Below, one piece after another: positions 9,263 to 19,373 of a DNA stretch of 64,000 bases. The DNA lies in contig NZ_WTEX01000011.1 of assembly GCF_009795845.1 (NCBI RefSeq), positions 24,881 through 88,880 of the forward strand. The letters run 5' to 3'. Made by a program: the position numbers and the translations under genes. Each line of letters starts with the position of its first letter. The first letter of the stretch is position 1. Under the pieces are notes generated by a model. It had not been told where the DNA came from. It did no database searches and saw only the letters and a program-made list of their open reading frames with translations. The stretch is from Gilliamella sp. Lep-s35 (GTDB lineage Bacteria; Pseudomonadota; Gammaproteobacteria; Enterobacterales; Orbaceae).

Positions 9263-10133
9263 TGTCGGAAAACGCCGAGTTGTTTACACTTCATGATTAA
9301 AATAATCCTCTAAAAACGCATAAGCGTTTTCCAAAAATCGCTTTATGCAGTTTAACGGTATTATAAAAATTAATAAAGCGTTTGAGTTTTTGTTTTCTAT
9401 CTTTTGAATCGCTAAATATTTGCCGATTATGCCACATCGCAATTCAAAGTTCGTATCACTCTTTCGGCTTTCCCATTCGTTTGTGGGCGGGCCGGTTTGG
9501 TGAATTTTTGATTAATACGATGGCTATGACACGTTTTAACAAATAGGTGCTCGCTGGTGCCTTGATATTCATGCCCATTATCGGAATAAATACATGTAGT
9601 GGTATAAGGACACTGGGCTAACACATCGTCTTGTAAAAATTGTGCTGAGCTAAATTGGGATTTATCAGGGTAAATACCGGCATAAAGCTCACGTGAAAAA
9701 TCATCAATGCCAACAAATAAATATTCTCTCGTTTGTTGTTTCGTTTCATTTTTAAGTAAAGGTAAACGTTTGGTATCAACGTGTAGCATTTCACCTGGAT
9801 AGGTTTTGTTATCGCGTTTAGCTTGCCGTCTTAATTTATCTTCAATCGATTTTTCAACTTTAACCAGACGTTTAATTCCATAACTGATGGTTTTATAACG
9901 TTCATTTTTACTGGATAAAGGCACAAACAGCTTCAATCTAGCTTTCTTTAGTACGTTATAAATGGTAGGGCGACTGACCATAAAGCGTTTAGCCAAATCA
10001 GTGGCCGTTATTTTTTCTTTATGCTATAAACGCCATATTTCTTGTCTGTGATAAGGCGTTAATTTTGTTTTTTTATGTATATTCATTACAGTATTTTCTC
10101 AAATTACTGTAAACAACGAGAGGAATTTCTACA
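9263..10133 (-). mobile_element. IS481-like insertion sequence, decayed copy with both ends
   Basis: An 871-bp element. The two ends are imperfect 26-bp inverted repeats (9263-9288 and 10108-10133) that begin TGT and share the inner block GTTGTTTACA, with about 17 of 26 positions matching. The single transposase gene inside is broken by one stop codon and one frameshift. Two more degraded relics of the same element occur at about 21650-21960 and 42275-42400. Confidence 0.75.
9297..10086 (-). pseudogene. IS481-family transposase, nonsense and frameshift mutated
   Basis: A DDE transposase. Reading from ATG 10086, the HTH (residues 1-20) is interrupted by TAG at 10024-10026. The frame then continues through DNA-binding and rve domains (HVDTKRLPLL, FVGIDDFSRELYAGI, YSDNGHEYQG, RPQTNGKAERVIRTL) to a frameshift near 9440-9450. 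After the shift the C-terminus resumes as MWHNRQIFSDSKDRKQKLKR and ends at 9297. The total length is not a multiple of three. The element cannot make an intact transposase without suppression and frameshifting. Confidence 0.8.
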
Positions 10134-10245
10134 AATAATCAAAAACAATAATCAACAAAACAATATCGCCTTTTTTGCCAATGATATTATGTGTTAAAAT
10201 TGTTATTATCAAATACAAATCATATCAAAAAATAAACGACTAATT

Positions 10246-10731
10246 ATGTCTATTTGTTATATCGCCTTAGGTAGCAACCTTGAAGATCCATTAGCACAAG
10301 TTAATCGTGCAATAACGGCATTAAAGCTATTGCCTAACACAACTTTTTTAGAAGTCTCACCTTTTTATCGCAGTAAGCCACTTGGTCCGCAAGATCAAAA
10401 TGATTATCTTAATGCCGTTGTAAAAATTACAACAACCCTATTCCCGATTGAACTACTTGATGCACTACAAGCAATTGAAAAAGTCCAAGGCCGTGTGCGT
10501 AAAGAAAATCGATGGGGTGCAAGAACCTTAGATCTTGATATTTTACTGTATGATGATTTAGTGATCGAAAGCGAAAGACTAACAATCCCTCACTACCATA
10601 TGAAAAACCGAGAATTTGTCCTCTACCCGCTATTTGATATCAGTCCTGAACTTATTTTACCTGATAACGATAAGTTGTATGATTTAGTAACCAAATGCCC
10701 TAAAAATGGATTAGAAGAGTGGAAAAAGTAA
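10246..10731 (+). CDS. folK: 6-hydroxymethyl-7,8-dihydropterin pyrophosphokinase
   Basis: Folate biosynthesis: transfers pyrophosphate from ATP to 6-hydroxymethyl-dihydropterin in the cytosol. Length 161 aa (E. coli 159). The N-terminus YIALGSNLEDP and the signature RWGARTLDLDILLYDD (about residues 86-101, with the Mg-binding DxD) are present, followed by IPHYHMKNREFVLYPL. In E. coli folK follows pcnB and dksA-gluQ; here folK precedes dksA, and no pcnB gene is present between or beside them, so the block is rearranged. Confidence 0.96.
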   Translation: MSICYIALGSNLEDPLAQVNRAITALKLLPNTTFLEVSPFYRSKPLGPQDQNDYLNAVVKITTTLFPIELLDALQAIEKVQGRVRKENRWGARTLDLDILLYDDLVIESERLTIPHYHMKNREFVLYPLFDISPELILPDNDKLYDLVTKCPKNGLEEWKK

Positions 10732-10867
10732 TTATCTTTATTAATAACATACAGTTGTACTATTTTGCTTATTTATAGGCAGAAAAAAGATAAAAAAAAA
10801 TTTGCCAACAGCTAATTTATTGTTATAGTTTACCGCTTGCAAATAATCTGTACTTAAGGGGATTGCT

Positions 10868-11323
10868 GTGAAAAAGGAACAAAAATTAAATACATCTTCT
10901 CTTAGCCTGCTTTCAATTGCGGGGCTTAAGCCTTATCAAGAGGCAAAAGGCGAGGAGTATATGAATCCTAAGCAATTAAAACATTTTAAACTTATTTTAG
11001 AAGCATGGCTTGCTCAATTACAAGATGAAATGGGAAAAACAGTTTCGCACATGCAAGACGAAGCCGCTAATTTCCCTGATCCTGCTGACCGAGCAACGCA
11101 AGAAGAAGAATTCAGTTTAGAATTACGCGCTCGCGATAGAGAACGAAAACTAATCAAAAAAATCAAAAAAACATTAAAGAAAATTGAAAACGATGATTTT
11201 GGTTATTGTGAATCTTGTGGAGTTGAAATTGGTATTCGCCGCTTAGAAGCAAGACCAACAGCTGATTTATGTATCGACTGTAAAACACTTGCTGAACTCC
11301 GCGAAAAACAAATGGGCATGTAA
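10868..11323 (+). CDS. dksA: RNA polymerase-binding transcription factor DksA
   Basis: ppGpp cofactor that inserts a coiled coil into the RNA polymerase secondary channel. Length 151 aa, the same as E. coli. It has the coiled-coil tip [11 protein letters not shown] and the C4 zinc finger CESCG...CIDCK (about residues 114-138). Translation starts at GTG 10868 behind AAGGGG, which restores the full N-terminus ([16 protein letters not shown]). It precedes gluQ by 43 nt, the conserved dksA-gluQ pair. Confidence 0.97.
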   Translation: MKKEQKLNTSSLSLLSIAGLKPYQEAKGEEYMNPKQLKHFKLILEAWLAQLQDEMGKTVSHMQDEAANFPDPADRATQEEEFSLELRARDRERKLIKKIKKTLKKIENDDFGYCESCGVEIGIRRLEARPTADLCIDCKTLAELREKQMGM

Positions 11324-11366
11324 ACCCAACTTTCTTAGTCTTTTATTATCCTACCTAATTTGACCT

Positions 11367-12254
11367 ATGCACTATATTGGTCGTTTTGCCCCGTCACCAT
11401 CTGGACCATTACATTTTGGTTCACTGGTGACCGCGCTTGGTAGCTATTTACAAGCAAAATCTTGTCATGGCAAATGGTTGGTTCGTATTGAAGATATTGA
11501 CCCGCCACGAGAAGTAAAAGAAGCATCATCACTCATCTTAAAAACATTAGAAGCTTTTAATTTATACTGGGATGATGAAATCTTATACCAATCGGCGTGC
11601 AGTGAACGTTATCGAGCTGTTTTACAATCTCTTTTAGATACACAGCAAGCTTATTTTTGTGACTGCACAAGACAACGCATTCACAATTTACCTTATGGAA
11701 TTTATGATGGTTTTTGTCGTGATCGACATCTAAATAGCCCCAACCAACCACTTGCCATGCGCCTAAAACAGACTCAACCCGTATATCAATTTACTGACCG
11801 CATTCGTGGCATCCAAACGTTCGACGCCAAAAATGCCCAAGAAGACTTTATTATTCACCGCAAAGATGGATTATTTGCTTACAATTTAGTGGTTGTACTC
11901 GATGATCATCAGCAAGGTATTACCGAAATAGTGCGAGGCGCAGACTTATTGCCTGTCACCGCTAAACAGATTTCGCTCTACCAGCTTTTTGGCTTACCAA
12001 CACCAAGCTACTGTCATTTACCATTGGTACTAGATAATAACGGCAACAAGCTTTCCAAACAAAACCACGCAAAACCCATTGAGGTCAGTAATACACAATC
12101 CTTAACAATACAGGCACTGCAGTTTTTAGGACAACAAATCCCTCAAGATTGGCAAGATGCCACGCAAAAACAGTTATTAGATTGGGCGATTAAAAACTGG
12201 AAAATAACCAATATTCCTAAACAAAATAGCTTATTAACCACCAACATAAGATAA
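11367..12254 (+). CDS. gluQ: Glutamyl-Q tRNA(Asp) synthetase
   Basis: Glutamylates queuosine at position 34 of tRNA-Asp. Length 295 aa, the size of the anticodon-domain-less GluRS paralogue. It has the HIGH-like motif PSGPLHFGS (about residues 10-18), a zinc site CDC...Y...C near residues 98-116, and the KMSKS-like LSKQNH. It follows dksA, as in enterobacteria. Its last 21 bp overlap the convergent 3' end of moaA. Confidence 0.95.
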   Translation: MHYIGRFAPSPSGPLHFGSLVTALGSYLQAKSCHGKWLVRIEDIDPPREVKEASSLILKTLEAFNLYWDDEILYQSACSERYRAVLQSLLDTQQAYFCDCTRQRIHNLPYGIYDGFCRDRHLNSPNQPLAMRLKQTQPVYQFTDRIRGIQTFDAKNAQEDFIIHRKDGLFAYNLVVVLDDHQQGITEIVRGADLLPVTAKQISLYQLFGLPTPSYCHLPLVLDNNGNKLSKQNHAKPIEVSNTQSLTIQALQFLGQQIPQDWQDATQKQLLDWAIKNWKITNIPKQNSLLTTNIR

Positions 12255-13208
12255 GTTAGGCATAATCCCAACCTTATGGTCATGCAATAGATGTTTTTCA
12301 GGCTTTATCATCAACGAAGCAAAGATTCTTTCAATTAATTGTTGCTTTTGTTCTGAACTTTGGAGTAAATCACGCAAATCCACTGCCGCATCACCAAATA
12401 AACAATAATGCAACCGCCCAATCGATGATACCCTTAACCGATTACAACTGTTACAAAAATCTTTTGAATACGGCATAATCAGTCCAATCTTGCCTTGATA
12501 ATCACGATGAGCATAAACCTTAGCTGGTCCAGATAAAGCCGCTTTAGGCTGCAACTGCCAACCTTGCTCAATTAGTTGTAATTCGATTAATTGCCCAGAA
12601 ACATGGTGACGATTAAAAATATCACCGCTTTCGCCTGTTTCCATCAGTTCAATAAAACGCAATTCAACAGGACGGGGTTTAATCCACGATAAATAATCAT
12701 TTAGATTATCATTCATGTTTTTCATCAAAACGGTGTTAATTTTGACCTTTTTTATACCCACTTCTAACGACTTTTCAACACATTGCAATAATTCTTTAAG
12801 CTTATCTTGCCCAGTAATTAATTTAAACAAATGGGGGGAAAAACTATCAATACTAATATTAATCGCATTCAAACCTGCTTGATGCCAATGATGGATATTT
12901 TTTAATAAACGCGAGCCATTAGTTGTCATGGCAATTTCGTTAATACTTGAATATGCAGAAATCAGCGACAAAATATCAACAAAATCACGACGCAAACTCG
13001 GTTCGCCACCTGTTAACCTAATTTTGTGCACACCAAGCTTGGCAAATGTTGATACTACATTATCAATCTCGTTAAGAGTTAAAAATTGATGTGTTTTATT
13101 AGGTTGATAACCATTAGGCAGGCAGTACTGACACTGAAAATTACACTGCTCGGTAATCGACAAACGCAGATACTGAAATCGACGTTGATAATTATCCATT
13201 AATTGCAT
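12234..13208 (-). CDS. moaA: GTP 3',8-cyclase (molybdopterin biosynthesis)
   Basis: Radical-SAM enzyme that starts molybdenum-cofactor synthesis from GTP. Length 324 aa. The N-terminal cluster is C22-x3-C26-x2-C29 (CNFQCQYC), the C-terminal cluster is in FCNSCNRLRVS...HYC, and the protein ends in the essential Gly-Gly dipeptide. The AAGGTG ribosome-binding site lies 10 nt before ATG 13208, at the edge of a probable Moco riboswitch. The gene ends 21 bp inside the convergent gluQ. No moaBCDE genes are adjacent, unlike in E. coli. Confidence 0.95.
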   Translation of the reverse strand: MQLMDNYQRRFQYLRLSITEQCNFQCQYCLPNGYQPNKTHQFLTLNEIDNVVSTFAKLGVHKIRLTGGEPSLRRDFVDILSLISAYSSINEIAMTTNGSRLLKNIHHWHQAGLNAINISIDSFSPHLFKLITGQDKLKELLQCVEKSLEVGIKKVKINTVLMKNMNDNLNDYLSWIKPRPVELRFIELMETGESGDIFNRHHVSGQLIELQLIEQGWQLQPKAALSGPAKVYAHRDYQGKIGLIMPYSKDFCNSCNRLRVSSIGRLHYCLFGDAAVDLRDLLQSSEQKQQLIERIFASLMIKPEKHLLHDHKVGIMPNLSYVGG

Positions 13209-13212
13209 ATAA

Positions 13213-13315
13213 AATAAACACCTTATCCAAATCGGGAAGCATAGCCATTTCTGAGCTATACTGCGGCTAATCTACCGTATAAAATAACTATTTCACTTAG
13301 ATAAAAGAGCTTCAG
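13213..13315 (-). ncRNA. Probable Moco (molybdenum cofactor) riboswitch upstream of moaA
   Basis: The moaA leader resembles the E. coli moaA leader as I remember it. It has an AACTCT...GCTCT start, a TACGGT/AGCCG hairpin region (about 13258-13280), an AGAAATGGCT segment, and then CTTCCCGATTTGGATAAGG at 13221-13239, which ends in the ribosome-binding site. The central part is shorter than in E. coli, so one peripheral stem may be missing. Sequestration of the ribosome-binding site by Moco is the known mechanism. A covariance-model scan (Rfam MOCO_RNA_motif) would settle the call. Confidence 0.55.
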
Positions 13316-13569
13316 AGTTTGGCTCAGTCTAGCATAGACTTTATTTTTTGACTATGAACAAATTGGCCTTTACAAGTAAACGATTTTTGACGGAAATAAG
13401 ATTTTTTTGGTTTTGAATGATGGAATAGATTAGGTATAAGAAAATGCTCCTCATGCTTTTAAGGCATACTTATCTATAAAATATAAGTATTTTGCATGGA
13501 TAAGTTCGGCAGGTTTCTGCTATTATCAAGATCATATTGATTAATAAAAAACGGCGGAGTTATTCGCTT
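13316..13569. other. Non-coding stretch between the moaA leader and IS1182 remnant
   Basis: AT-rich sequence with no supported gene. It must contain the moaA promoter, but no convincing -35/-10 pair stands out. Confidence 0.4.
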
Positions 13570-14373
13570 CAGATTGATGACAAAGAACTGGCTTTTTGGC
13601 GAGTTCTTTGAGTTAATAGAGAACAGTCCATTATAAGAGGAATTCTTCTATGCTAAAAAAACAACTCGAGCGACACCAGAAAAAATAAAGCAAATTTCGT
13701 TAGATGCTCTTGTCCCTCAAAATCACCTTGTTCGTAAAATAGCTAAAGTCATTGATTTTGAATTTATTCGAGAAGCGGTAGCACCACTTTAATTGCCCTA
13801 ATAACGGTCGTCCGGCAGAAGTTCCGGACAGTGGCTTTATGTATCGGGAAGGCAAGCCTAAAGGGTTCTTTTACTTAGATCACCGAACGGTTGATGGAAA
13901 TCATTAATATATAAAACGACTAGCAGAGAAGGTTATCGTCATTATCATTCTGATGCAGCAACCTGCAAAGTCTGTCCGTTATTGTCACAGTGTACACAGA
14001 GTAAAAATAAACAGAAAGTCATCACACGCCATATCTGGGAAGCAGATAAAGAGAAAGCCAATCAGATTCGTTTAAGTCAGTGGGGTAAAAAAGTCTATGC
14101 TCGGCGAAAAGAGACCGTAGAGCGCAGTTTTGCTGATGCTAAACAACACCACGGACATCGCTATGCAAGATTTAGGGGAAGAGCACAGGTTCAAATGCCG
14201 TGTTTATTGGCCGCAACAGCTCAAAATATCAAGAAAATAGCGATAAAGCTATTTTTGTTACGTTTTTTTAGGCTGTTTTTTAATTTATTTAATAAAATCC
14301 AAATTAAAAATCCTGTTTATGATTTAAATCAAGAAATAAACCCCGAATTATATCGAGGTTTGTCACTAATCTG
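13570..14373 (+). mobile_element. IS1182-like insertion sequence, internally deleted
   Basis: The ends are inverted repeats: CAGATTGATGACAAAGAACT at 13570-13589 is matched by the reverse complement of 14354-14373 (CAGATTAGTGACAAACCTCG). The element is about 804 bp, far below a full IS1182 (about 1.6-1.9 kb), and holds only fragments of the transposase. It lies directly downstream of manZ and may have helped separate manXYZ from manO. Confidence 0.7.
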
Positions 14374-14374
14374 A
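13650..14374 (+). pseudogene. IS1182-family transposase fragments
   Basis: Three collinear pieces of one transposase remain. The N-terminus from ATG 13650 needs an early frame shift to read TRATPEKIKQISLDALVPQN and continues to about 13790. A middle piece reads DSGFMYREGKPKGFFYLDHR near 13829-13905. The C-terminal piece (zinc-finger-like CKVCPLLSQC, then VERSFADAKQHHGHRYARFRG) ends at 14374. Frameshifts and at least one large internal deletion make it non-functional. Confidence 0.75.
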
Positions 14375-14426
14375 CTATATATTAAAATATAGTACTTTTT
14401 TAGAAAATTTTATAAAACTTTATATT

Positions 14427-15338
14427 TTATAACAGGCCGATTACATGCCCAACTATACCAATAATAAATAATCCAAGGATGATTAAAATTGGTGATACTT
14501 TTTTACGAAGTAACCACATACAGAAGAAGGTCAATAGTAAAGGAACTAGTCCTGGTATTAATTGATCTAAGTTATTTTGTAAAGTAGTTACCTTTTCTTG
14601 GGTAAGTGATAATCCATTTTGCATTTGCATCAATGCTTTTTGAATGCCTTCTCCACCAGTAGGTAATGAGTTCCAGTCAATGAATGCACCGTTATCTAAT
14701 TTTACTTTTGCAACAACGGGTTGGAATTTTATTGATACCCACCTTTGTACTAAGGCGGCTAGAATAAACATCCCTAAAATTGATGCTCCTTTCGTAATTT
14801 TTTGTAGTAAGCCGCCAGATAAATTATCAGTAATTTTCGAGCCTGTACGATAACCAAATTCTTGGGTATACCACATAAAGGACCATCGAATAATATTCCA
14901 TAAGAAAAAGAATAAAATTGGTCCCATAATATTGCCACTAAGCGCTAGCGAAGCACCAAGTGCACCAAGCATAGGGCGGACAGTAAACCAGAATACAGGA
15001 TCACCCACACCCGCTAATGGTCCCATCATTCCGACTTTTACCCCTTGAATAGCTACATCGTCAACAGCAGCTCCATTAGCTCGTTCTTCTTCAAGAGCAA
15101 GTGTTACACCAAGTACAGGCGAAGCTAAATAAGGGTGAGTATTAAAAAACTCTAAGTGGCGTTTAAGAGCTGCTGAACGATCTTCTTTGCTAGTATATAA
15201 TTTTTTGATAGCAGGAATCATTGAGTAAACCCAACCACCATTTTGCATACGTTCATAATTCCAAGAACCTTGAAGGAAAGTTGAGCGCCAAGCAACAGCT
15301 AAACGATCTTTTTTACTTAATTGAATTCTATCAGTCAT
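14427..15338 (-). CDS. manZ: Mannose-family PTS permease IID component
   Basis: Membrane component IID, 303 aa. The start is taken at ATG 15338 (MTDRIQLSKKDR), which has GGAG 7 nt upstream; an in-frame ATG at 15365 would overlap manY and has no good ribosome-binding site. Landmarks are RSTFLQGSWNYERMQ, FFNTHPYLASPVLGVTLALEE and MMGPLAGVGDPVFW. It is about 20 aa longer than E. coli ManZ because of an insert near residues 220-265 that is characteristic of lactic-acid-bacterial ManN/IID proteins. Together with manO downstream this suggests a Firmicutes-like origin. Confidence 0.92.
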   Translation of the reverse strand: MTDRIQLSKKDRLAVAWRSTFLQGSWNYERMQNGGWVYSMIPAIKKLYTSKEDRSAALKRHLEFFNTHPYLASPVLGVTLALEEERANGAAVDDVAIQGVKVGMMGPLAGVGDPVFWFTVRPMLGALGASLALSGNIMGPILFFFLWNIIRWSFMWYTQEFGYRTGSKITDNLSGGLLQKITKGASILGMFILAALVQRWVSIKFQPVVAKVKLDNGAFIDWNSLPTGGEGIQKALMQMQNGLSLTQEKVTTLQNNLDQLIPGLVPLLLTFFCMWLLRKKVSPILIILGLFIIGIVGHVIGLL

Positions 15339-15354
15339 TTTTTTCTCCAAGTTC

Positions 15355-16155
15355 CTAGTAATCATTTAAAATATCATCAAGTGGATCACCTTTACTGCCA
15401 CCATTGGATGAATTGCCACGTTCAGAAAGATTGAGATAAATCAGTGCTAATGCAATACCTAATGCACCGAGTGCAATTAGTGTAAGTTGTGATATTGCTG
15501 CAACTACAAAACCAATAATGAAAAATGGCCATACTTCACGATTTGCCATCATATTAATTACCATTGCATAACCCACAGCAACCACCATTCCACCACCAAT
15601 AGCCATACCAGTTGTTAGCCATTTTGGCATTGCATCTAGTGCGCTTTTAACAACTTCGGCAGGAATAAAGAGTAATGCTGCTGCTGGAATTGCGATTCTT
15701 AAACCTTGTAAGCAAATACCTAAAATTTGTAATAATTCAATTTTTCGGAAATTGCCTTCTTCTGCTGCCGCATCCATCATATGTACTAATGGGACAGCAA
15801 TGGTTCGAACTACCATAGTTAAAAATAGCCCTGCAACAGCTAAAGGAATAGCAATAGCAATGGCAGTAGATACACCAGCAACACCTTGTCCACCTAACAC
15901 TAAAATAATTGACGAAGCAATAGATGCCAGTGCGGCATCGGGTGCAACAGCTGCCCCAATATTAGCCCAACCAAGAGCTATCATTTGCAATGAACCACCT
16001 AGTACGACGCCTGCTTCTAAATTACCTGTCACTAGTCCAATTAACGAACAAGCAACCAAAGGTTGATGGAATTGGAACTGATCTAAGATGCCTTCCATTC
16101 CTGCTAAAAAGGCGATAATTATCACCAAAATAATAGCAATAATTGATAATGTCAT
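15355..16155 (-). CDS. manY: Mannose-family PTS permease IIC component
   Basis: Membrane component IIC of the mannose/glucose/glucosamine PTS, 266 aa, with multiple hydrophobic helices and family blocks FLAGMEGILDQFQFHQPL (N-terminus), VLGGSLQMIALGWANIGAA and GDPLDDILNDY at the C-terminus. It is the middle gene of manXYZ, 20 nt after manX. IIC and IID together form the sugar channel. Confidence 0.93.
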   Translation of the reverse strand: MTLSIIAIILVIIIAFLAGMEGILDQFQFHQPLVACSLIGLVTGNLEAGVVLGGSLQMIALGWANIGAAVAPDAALASIASSIILVLGGQGVAGVSTAIAIAIPLAVAGLFLTMVVRTIAVPLVHMMDAAAEEGNFRKIELLQILGICLQGLRIAIPAAALLFIPAEVVKSALDAMPKWLTTGMAIGGGMVVAVGYAMVINMMANREVWPFFIIGFVVAAISQLTLIALGALGIALALIYLNLSERGNSSNGGSKGDPLDDILNDY

Positions 16156-16175
16156 AATATAACCCCTTAAATAAA

Positions 16176-17150
16176 TTAATTATTTTGCCGCGCTAATTCT
16201 TCTTTGGCTTTTTTTAGTAATTCGTCCATATTGCTATTAGAATCGTTAGGAACTTTGCGAACATCAAATTTTATATTTCTGGTTTTTAATTTTTCAAATG
16301 TTTCGACATCTTCGGCATTCATTGATAGTACTTTGTTTACCATAACTTTGCCTACAGAGTGAGCCATCGATCCCACATTAATCTCATTGATGTCAACACC
16401 TCCTTCTATTGTTCGTAATACATCTTGCGGTGTTTCAAATAAAAGTAGCGCTTTGGTATTACCAAAACGAGGATCGCGTGAAACTTCAATAATTTTTTTA
16501 ATTGGAACAACATTGGCTTTTACACCAGGAGGGGCAGCTTCTTCAATGAGTTTTTTTCTTAATTCATCTTTTGCAACTGAATCCGAAACAACAATAATGC
16601 GGTTAGGGTTGGTTGATTTTGTCCATGCTGTCGCCACTTGCCCATGTAATAGGCGCGAATCAACACGGGCTAACACGATTTTCATTTTACCATCGCCAAG
16701 TACTGTGCCTTCTGGAATAGTTGGCGATTGCTTGCTTGATTGAGTATTACTTGTTGGAATTTCGACTGTTGTACGAACGCCTTCTTTACCGGGTTCAATA
16801 ATTGCAGCTGCAATTTCTTTCGCTGTTTCCATTGAAAAACGAGAGGAATAGGCTTCAATTAACATAGGTAGGTTTAAACCTGCTACAATAGCCCAGTTAC
16901 TATGCTCTCCACATAAATTATTGGCCTGATTAAATGGTGTGCCTCCCCATAAATCAACTAAAAAAATTACTTCATCTTGATTATTAAATGTAGATATTGC
17001 TTCAAGCATTCGCTCTTTTAAACTTTCAGGACTATCACTTGGATGTAAGGTAACAGCTTTAACATTTTCTTGTTCTCCAAATATCATCGAACCTGATTGT
17101 AAAATACCTTCTGCAAACTCACCATGAGTTGCTAGGATAATTCCAACCAT
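16176..17150 (-). CDS. manX: Mannose-family PTS IIAB component
   Basis: Cytosolic phosphotransfer protein, 324 aa. The IIA domain occupies residues 1-120 with phospho-His9 in ATHGEFAEG; an Ala/Ser/Thr/Pro-rich linker runs from about 125 to 155; the IIB domain begins at MKIVLARVDSRLLHGQ with phospho-His169. Phosphate passes from HPr to His9, to His169, to the incoming sugar. The ribosome-binding site is GGAGG. The IIB sequence (PPGVKANVVPIKK, EGGVDINEINVGSMAHS) looks closer to lactobacillar ManL than to E. coli ManX. First gene of the manXYZ operon. Confidence 0.93.
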   Translation of the reverse strand: MVGIILATHGEFAEGILQSGSMIFGEQENVKAVTLHPSDSPESLKERMLEAISTFNNQDEVIFLVDLWGGTPFNQANNLCGEHSNWAIVAGLNLPMLIEAYSSRFSMETAKEIAAAIIEPGKEGVRTTVEIPTSNTQSSKQSPTIPEGTVLGDGKMKIVLARVDSRLLHGQVATAWTKSTNPNRIIVVSDSVAKDELRKKLIEEAAPPGVKANVVPIKKIIEVSRDPRFGNTKALLLFETPQDVLRTIEGGVDINEINVGSMAHSVGKVMVNKVLSMNAEDVETFEKLKTRNIKFDVRKVPNDSNSNMDELLKKAKEELARQNN

Positions 17151-17281
17151 ACAGCGACCTCCTAATTTGCATTAATTTGTAGGCAATATTTTTTTATTTT
17201 ACATCATAAAAAAACATAAAAAATATACACTCATCACATTATGATAAAAAAACTTTTTTGTTTTTATCAAAAAATGATTGG

Positions 17282-19358
<2,077 letters not shown>

Positions 19359-19373
19359 GTGACATCCTTTAGT

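Noticed and set aside
17200..17281. CRP site upstream of manX
   Set aside because: Only one half-site (TGTGA on the minus strand near 17240) is recognisable; the other half does not match.
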